NCBI RefSeq assembly: GCF_019468465.1
Contig: NZ_CP080519.1
Span: 4,665,001-4,729,000 of the forward strand
Direction of reading: 5' to 3'
From: Amycolatopsis sp. DSM 110486
GTDB lineage: Bacteria > Actinomycetota > Actinomycetes > Mycobacteriales > Pseudonocardiaceae
Length of the DNA: 64,000 nucleotides
Below, in pieces: positions 60,602 through 64,000 of the stretch (position 1 is its first letter; each line of letters opens with the position of its first letter). Position numbers and translations under genes: made by a program. The notes beneath the pieces are model-generated. The model saw only the letters and a program-made list of their open reading frames with translations, was not told where the DNA came from and searched no databases.

Positions 60602-61054
60602 TCAGCCCATGAGTGTTGCGGCCACCGTCGCACCCAGCTCCTGCAACGCTTCCAGCGCCGCCTTGTCCGGTTCCCCCGTGAGCAGCACGGGGTCGGCGAC
60701 CTGTATCCAGCCCAGCCCCGTGGTGATCGACGCGAGCTGGCGCGCGGTGCCGGCCGTGTCGTTGTTCCCGTGCACGTACGCGCCGAACGGACGGCCGCGC
60801 GTCGAGTCGAGGCACGGGTAGTAGACGGTGTCGAAGAAGTGTTTGAGGGCGCCGCTCATGCTGCCGAGGTTCGCGGGGGTGCCGAGCAGATAACCGTCGG
60901 CGGCCAGCACGTCGGCCGCGGTCGCGCCGAGCGCGGGGCGGCGGACGACGTCGACGCCTTCGATGTCCGGGTGCTTCGCGCCGGCGAGCACGGCTTCGAA
61001 CATCGCCTGCATCGACGGCGAAGGGGTGTGGTGCACGAGTAACAGCGTGGCCAT
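60602..61054 (-). CDS. Flavodoxin/NADPH-dependent FMN reductase-like protein
   Basis: 150 residues. ATLLLVHHTPSPSMQAMFEA places the phosphate-binding loop (HTPSPS) at the start. YLLGTPANLGSMSGALKHFF is the second FMN-binding block, followed by GRPFGAYVHGNNDTAGTARQ. This is the flavodoxin_5/WrbA-like type, a likely carrier or quinone reductase. ATG 61054 is used; the longer open frame is a shadow. It converges on the small RNA terminator. Confidence 0.85.
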   Translation of the reverse strand: MATLLLVHHTPSPSMQAMFEAVLAGAKHPDIEGVDVVRRPALGATAADVLAADGYLLGTPANLGSMSGALKHFFDTVYYPCLDSTRGRPFGAYVHGNNDTAGTARQLASITTGLGWIQVADPVLLTGEPDKAALEALQELGATVAATLMG

Positions 61055-61109
61055 GACCGCAGCCTGCCACTTGTGCCCGTGTCCACGCGCGGGCAGGCTG
61101 GGTCCGGTG

Positions 61110-61463
61110 ATGGGGGAGAGACTGCGGCCCCGTCTTGTGGTAGCCGCAATCGTACTGCTCGGCTTGGCGGGGCTCGTCAGCACGCTCGCGCTGGTTTTCG
61201 CCGTGTTCACCGACGCGATCTTCGCGCCCCACGGCTGGACCAGCGAGATGGACCGGCTGTGGCCGTGGATGGTGCCCGCGGTGGTCGGCCTGCTCGCCGC
61301 CATCCTCTCGCGGCGGCGGGAGTTCATCGCGGCGTTCGTGGTGCTGCTGCTGGTCGACGTCGTCGGCCTGTTCGGACCGACCCTGCTCGGCCGCGACGTC
61401 GAACCGGGGCCCCCGGTCCCGGTCAGCTCAGCAGCATGTTTATGTCTTCCCGCACCGCGCTGA
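61110..61463 (+). CDS. Small membrane protein of unknown function
   Basis: About 117 residues from ATG 61110 (GTG 61107 is equally possible). Three hydrophobic helices: LVVAAIVLLGLAGLVSTLAL, WMVPAVVGLLAAILSRRRE and FIAAFVVLLLVDVVGLFG. No family recognised. Its last 41 bp overlap the end of the opposite mutase gene, and the final residues (SSAACLCLPAPR) look like poorly conserved read-through. Confidence 0.6.
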   Translation: MGERLRPRLVVAAIVLLGLAGLVSTLALVFAVFTDAIFAPHGWTSEMDRLWPWMVPAVVGLLAAILSRRREFIAAFVVLLLVDVVGLFGPTLLGRDVEPGPPVPVSSAACLCLPAPR

Positions 61464-63054
61464 GGCGAGTGGACGCGGTTTCCCGCGCCGCCGCGAGGTC
61501 ACCGGTCACCGGCGTGACCACCTGCAGGTAGGCCTTCAGCTTCGGCTCGGTGCCCGACGGGCGGATCACCACACGCAGGCCGTCGCCGCGCAGCCGCAGC
61601 ACGTCGGCGTCGGGCAGGAGGTCTTCCTGCTTGACAGGTGTGCCGCCGAGTGTCACCGGCGGCTCGGCGCGCAGGCTCGCCATCAGCTTGCCGCGCACGG
61701 CAAGGTCGGTGACCCGCAAGGAAAACTGGTCCGTCAGGTGCACGCCGTGGCCGGTGGCGATGTCGTCGAGCACGTCGAGAGGCGTGCGGCCCTCGGCCTT
61801 GAGCGCCGCGGCGAACCCGGCGGCGAACACGGAGGCGGCGATGCCGTCCTTGTCCCGCACGAAACCCGGGTTCACGCAGAGGCCGAGCGCCTCCTCGTAG
61901 GCGAAGATCAGGCCTTCGCCCGCGCGCACCAGCCACTTGAAGCCCGTGAGCGTCTCGGCGTAGCGCGCGCCCGCGGCCTTCGCCAGCTCGCCGAGTAGCG
62001 AGGACGACACGATGGTGGTGGCCACGAGCGGATCGGGATTGTCCGTTGTGGACAGCAGGTGTGAGCCGAGCAGCACGCCCGTCTCGTCGCCGCGCAGCAT
62101 GCGCCACTCGCCGTCGCGGCCGCGCACGCCGAGGGCGCAGCGGTCGGCGTCCGGATCGAGCGCCACGGCGAGGTCGGCGTCCACTTTGGACGCGAGCGCC
62201 AGCAGCAGGTCGGTGGCGCCGGGTTCCTCGGGGTTGGGGAACGAGACGGTGGGGAAGTCGGCGTCGGGCCGCGACTGCTCGGCGACGAAGTGCACGTCGG
62301 TGAACCCGGCTTGCGTGAGCGCCGTTTCCAGCGTCGCCGCGCCGACGCCGTGCAGCGCGGTGGCGGCGATCCGCAGCTCGCGCTCCGGGCTTCTGGGCAG
62401 GTTCGCGACGTCAGCGAGGTACGCGGCGCGCGGGTCGACGACCTCGGCCCCGGGTGCGCGCGGCACGTCGACCGCGGCGGGCGCGGCCTGGATGGCGTGC
62501 TCGATCTCGCCGTCGGACGGCGGCACGATCTGGCCGCCGGTGCTGTCGTAGAGCTTGTACCCGTTGTCCGCGGGCGGGTTGTGCGACGCGGTGATCTGGA
62601 TTCCGGCGATCGCGTCGTAGTGCTTCACCGAGTACGCGAGCAGCGGCGTCGGCAACGGCAGCGGCATCGTCTTCACGGCGAAGCCCGCCGCGGTAAGCAC
62701 TTCGGCGGCCGCCTGCGCGAACGCTTCCGACCCGTGCCGCGCGTCGCGCCCGACCACGACCACGCCACCCGCGAGGCCCTTTTCGGTGAGCCACTGCGCC
62801 ACGCCCGCGGTGGTCCGCGTGACGACGGCGACGTTCATCCCGTTCGGCCCCGCCCGCACCGGCCCGCGCAACCCGGCCGTGCCGAACTCGAGCGGTCCCG
62901 CCATCCGGTCGGCGATCTCGTCGGCCGCGGTGGCGTCGCCGGCGAGGGCGCGGTCGAGCACTTGCCGCAGCTCCTCGCGCATCGACGGGTCGGGGTCCTC
63001 GGCGATCCACCGGTGGGCGGCGTCGCGCAGCTCGGGAGTAATCGTGTTCTGCAC
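61423..63054 (-). CDS. pmmB: Phosphohexomutase/phosphopentomutase of the PmmB type
   Basis: 543-residue alpha-D-phosphohexomutase. Active-site phosphoserine loop: IQITASHNPPADNGYK. Metal-binding loop: ALDPDADRCALG. Sugar loop: GDETGVLLGSHL with FAYEEALGLCVNPGF. Phosphate-binding end: VIRPSGTEPKLKAYLQV. GTG 63054 lies 4 bp after the TetR stop, so the two form an operon. The placement at the end of the nucleoside salvage locus mirrors mycobacterial pmmB and suggests it interconverts (deoxy)ribose-1- and 5-phosphate, the missing step between DeoA and DeoC. Confidence 0.9.
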   Translation of the reverse strand: MQNTITPELRDAAHRWIAEDPDPSMREELRQVLDRALAGDATAADEIADRMAGPLEFGTAGLRGPVRAGPNGMNVAVVTRTTAGVAQWLTEKGLAGGVVVVGRDARHGSEAFAQAAAEVLTAAGFAVKTMPLPLPTPLLAYSVKHYDAIAGIQITASHNPPADNGYKLYDSTGGQIVPPSDGEIEHAIQAAPAAVDVPRAPGAEVVDPRAAYLADVANLPRSPERELRIAATALHGVGAATLETALTQAGFTDVHFVAEQSRPDADFPTVSFPNPEEPGATDLLLALASKVDADLAVALDPDADRCALGVRGRDGEWRMLRGDETGVLLGSHLLSTTDNPDPLVATTIVSSSLLGELAKAAGARYAETLTGFKWLVRAGEGLIFAYEEALGLCVNPGFVRDKDGIAASVFAAGFAAALKAEGRTPLDVLDDIATGHGVHLTDQFSLRVTDLAVRGKLMASLRAEPPVTLGGTPVKQEDLLPDADVLRLRGDGLRVVIRPSGTEPKLKAYLQVVTPVTGDLAAARETASTRLSAVREDINMLLS

Positions 63055-63058
63055 CGGG

Positions 63059-63598
63059 TCAGCGTACGGGTTTCGGGCGCCGGACCCCGGCCACGACCAG
63101 GGTGAGCAGGGCGTCGGCGCGGTCCGCATCGTCCTCGGTGGCCAGGGAGATCGCGTTGACGAGCAGGAGCAGGTCGTCGATCCCGGTGGCTTCGTTCGCC
63201 TCGCCCGCCTGCTGCGCGCGGGCCAGGAGGCGGTGGCCCGCGTCGAGGATCTTCGCGTGGTACTCGCGGCCTTCCTTGGCGCCGAGCAGCAGGGCCGCGC
63301 CGAGGCCGCGGGCGGCGGAGGCGTGGGCGACCACCGCGCGCAGCCACGTGACCAGCGCGTCGCCGGGGCTCGGGGCAGTGGCCAGCTCCGCGGCGAGGGT
63401 GCAGAGGTTCTCGACGCGTTCGCGGAACACGGCTTCCAGCAGCGCGGCGCGGCCGGGGAAGTGGCGGTGCAGCGTCGCGGAGCCGACGCCGGCGCGTCGA
63501 GCGATCTCTTCGAGCGAGGCATCTGCGCCCTGCTCCGCGACGACCTCGACGGAGGTCGCTAGCAGCCGCTCGTAGTTGCGGCGGGCGTCGGCGCGCAT
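63059..63598 (-). CDS. TetR-family transcriptional regulator
   Basis: 179 residues from ATG 63598 (the open frame continues to 63688). Helix-turn-helix: RLLATSVEVVAEQGADASLE and EIARRAGVGSATLHRHFPGR. The C-terminal SLATEDDADRADALLTLVVA is of the TetR_C SbtR-like type. It is divergent from the LLM oxidoreductase gene and upstream of pmmB; either could be a target. GAGG lies 8 bp before the ATG. Confidence 0.92.
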   Translation of the reverse strand: MRADARRNYERLLATSVEVVAEQGADASLEEIARRAGVGSATLHRHFPGRAALLEAVFRERVENLCTLAAELATAPSPGDALVTWLRAVVAHASAARGLGAALLLGAKEGREYHAKILDAGHRLLARAQQAGEANEATGIDDLLLLVNAISLATEDDADRADALLTLVVAGVRRPKPVR

Positions 63599-63635
63599 GG
63601 GCTTGCCTCTTGTCGCTGTTGGCTGCGTGTTTGCA

Positions 63636-63681
63636 AAACGGGGCGGTCCTCCGTATCGTACCGGTCTTGAAACGGGGTGGT
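63636..63681. promoter_or_regulatory. Direct repeats between TetR and the LLM oxidoreductase gene
   Basis: AAACGGGGCGGT (63636-63647) and AAACGGGGTGGT (63670-63681), 34 bp apart. The second also forms part of a GTACC/GGTAC inverted repeat (about 63658-63683). Candidate TetR binding sites. Confidence 0.45.
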
Positions 63682-63701
63682 ACCCCACTTAGGAGGATCA
63701 G

Positions 63702-64000
63702 GTGAAAATCGGGATCGCGGTCGGGGATCTGCGGGGTCCGACCGGGGCCGCGGAGCTGGTCGAGCAGGCGCGGGTCGCGGCAGCCGCGGGGTTCGCGACG
63801 GCGTGGGTGAGCCAGGCGCTGGGGTGGGACGCGATGGTTGCGTTGGGTGCGCTCGGGCCGGTGCCGGGAATCGCGTTCGGAACGGCCGTGGTGCCGGTGC
63901 CACAGCGGCATCCGCTGGTGCTGGCCGGGCAGGCGCTGAGCGTGCAGGCGGTGACGGGCAACAGGCTGACGCTCGGAGTCGGGGCGGGGATCGCGGGAAT
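63702..64000 (+). CDS. Luciferase-like (LLM) flavin/F420-dependent oxidoreductase, partial
   Basis: 99 residues are visible from GTG 63702 (AGGAGG 5-10 bp upstream). The N-terminal VKIGIAVGDLRG, then AAAAGFATAWVSQALGWDA and FGTAVVPVPQRHPLVLAGQA, match the first half of the LLM/F420-dependent TIM-barrel family, which catalyses hydride transfer to and from F420 or FMN. The C-terminal two thirds are outside the window. Divergent from TetR and probably its target. Confidence 0.85.
   Translation, partial: MKIGIAVGDLRGPTGAAELVEQARVAAAAGFATAWVSQALGWDAMVALGALGPVPGIAFGTAVVPVPQRHPLVLAGQALSVQAVTGNRLTLGVGAGIAG

Overview
The window is a single stretch of high-GC actinobacterial chromosome. GTG and TTG starts are common, genes are coupled by 4-bp ATGA/GTGA overlaps, and several families present are typical of actinomycetes: an XRE/DUF397 pair, a DUF3516-type helicase, DUF1707, DUF4232, 3Fe-4S ferredoxin with P450s, and a luciferase-like (LLM) oxidoreductase. 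I infer a member of the Pseudonocardiaceae, most likely Amycolatopsis or a close relative. Species cannot be settled from sequence reading alone. No rRNA, tRNA, CRISPR array, transposase or integrase was seen.

The backbone is a nucleoside salvage locus. From the left edge: sdhC-sdhD (minus strand, leading off the window), then a divergent operon of a BMP-type nucleoside ABC transporter (lipoprotein, double ATPase, two permeases), cdd and deoA. Further right come add (9.6 kb), deoC with two aldehyde dehydrogenases (31-34.5 kb), upp (37.8 kb) and a pmmB-type phosphosugar mutase (61.4-63.1 kb). The order sdhDC / cdd-deoA / add / upp / pmmB is the order I recall for the mycobacterial Rv3318-Rv3308 region, so the other blocks look like accessory gene sets inserted into or grown around an old locus. 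Together the backbone genes import nucleosides, deaminate and phosphorolyse them, and feed deoxyribose phosphate to acetaldehyde and glyceraldehyde-3-phosphate.

Accessory blocks, left to right: a coiled-coil protein (8.3-9.4 kb); an MFS exporter beside a decayed TetR gene (10.8-12.2 kb); an internally duplicated acidic protein divergent from a DUF3516 helicase, followed by a 43-residue peptide built from a perfect 10-residue repeat (13.2-17.3 kb); a LysE exporter; a SorC-regulated polyol dehydrogenase and sugar ABC transporter without its own ATPase (19.1-24.3 kb); a second decayed TetR gene; a methyltransferase; three tandem P450 paralogues plus ferredoxin under a divergent TetR, one P450 having lost its I-helix by an exact in-frame deletion (25.8-30.3 kb); secreted and envelope proteins (30.6-36.4 kb); an XRE/DUF397 pair; an ECF sigma factor with a membrane partner (38.5-40.3 kb); a MerR gene with a 19-bp-spacer, apparently leaderless promoter driving two aldo-keto reductases (41.1-43.6 kb); a tightly coupled four-gene operon of FAD monooxygenase, FMN alpha-hydroxyacid oxidase, atypical P450 and cation/proton antiporter (43.7-49.0 kb); a two-component system; an unusual hisS (52.4 kb); a TetR / FAD dehydrogenase / hydrolase operon (53.8-56.9 kb); and an XRE / ImmA-IrrE / eight-helix membrane protein / amidohydrolase operon (57.0-60.2 kb). 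That last operon faces a promoter, hairpins and terminator that look like an unannotated small RNA (60.36-60.59 kb).

The most promising candidates for something undescribed are the repeat peptide at 17.2 kb, the XRE/ImmA cassette with the divergent small RNA at 57-60.6 kb, and the four-gene redox/antiporter operon at 43.7-49.0 kb.
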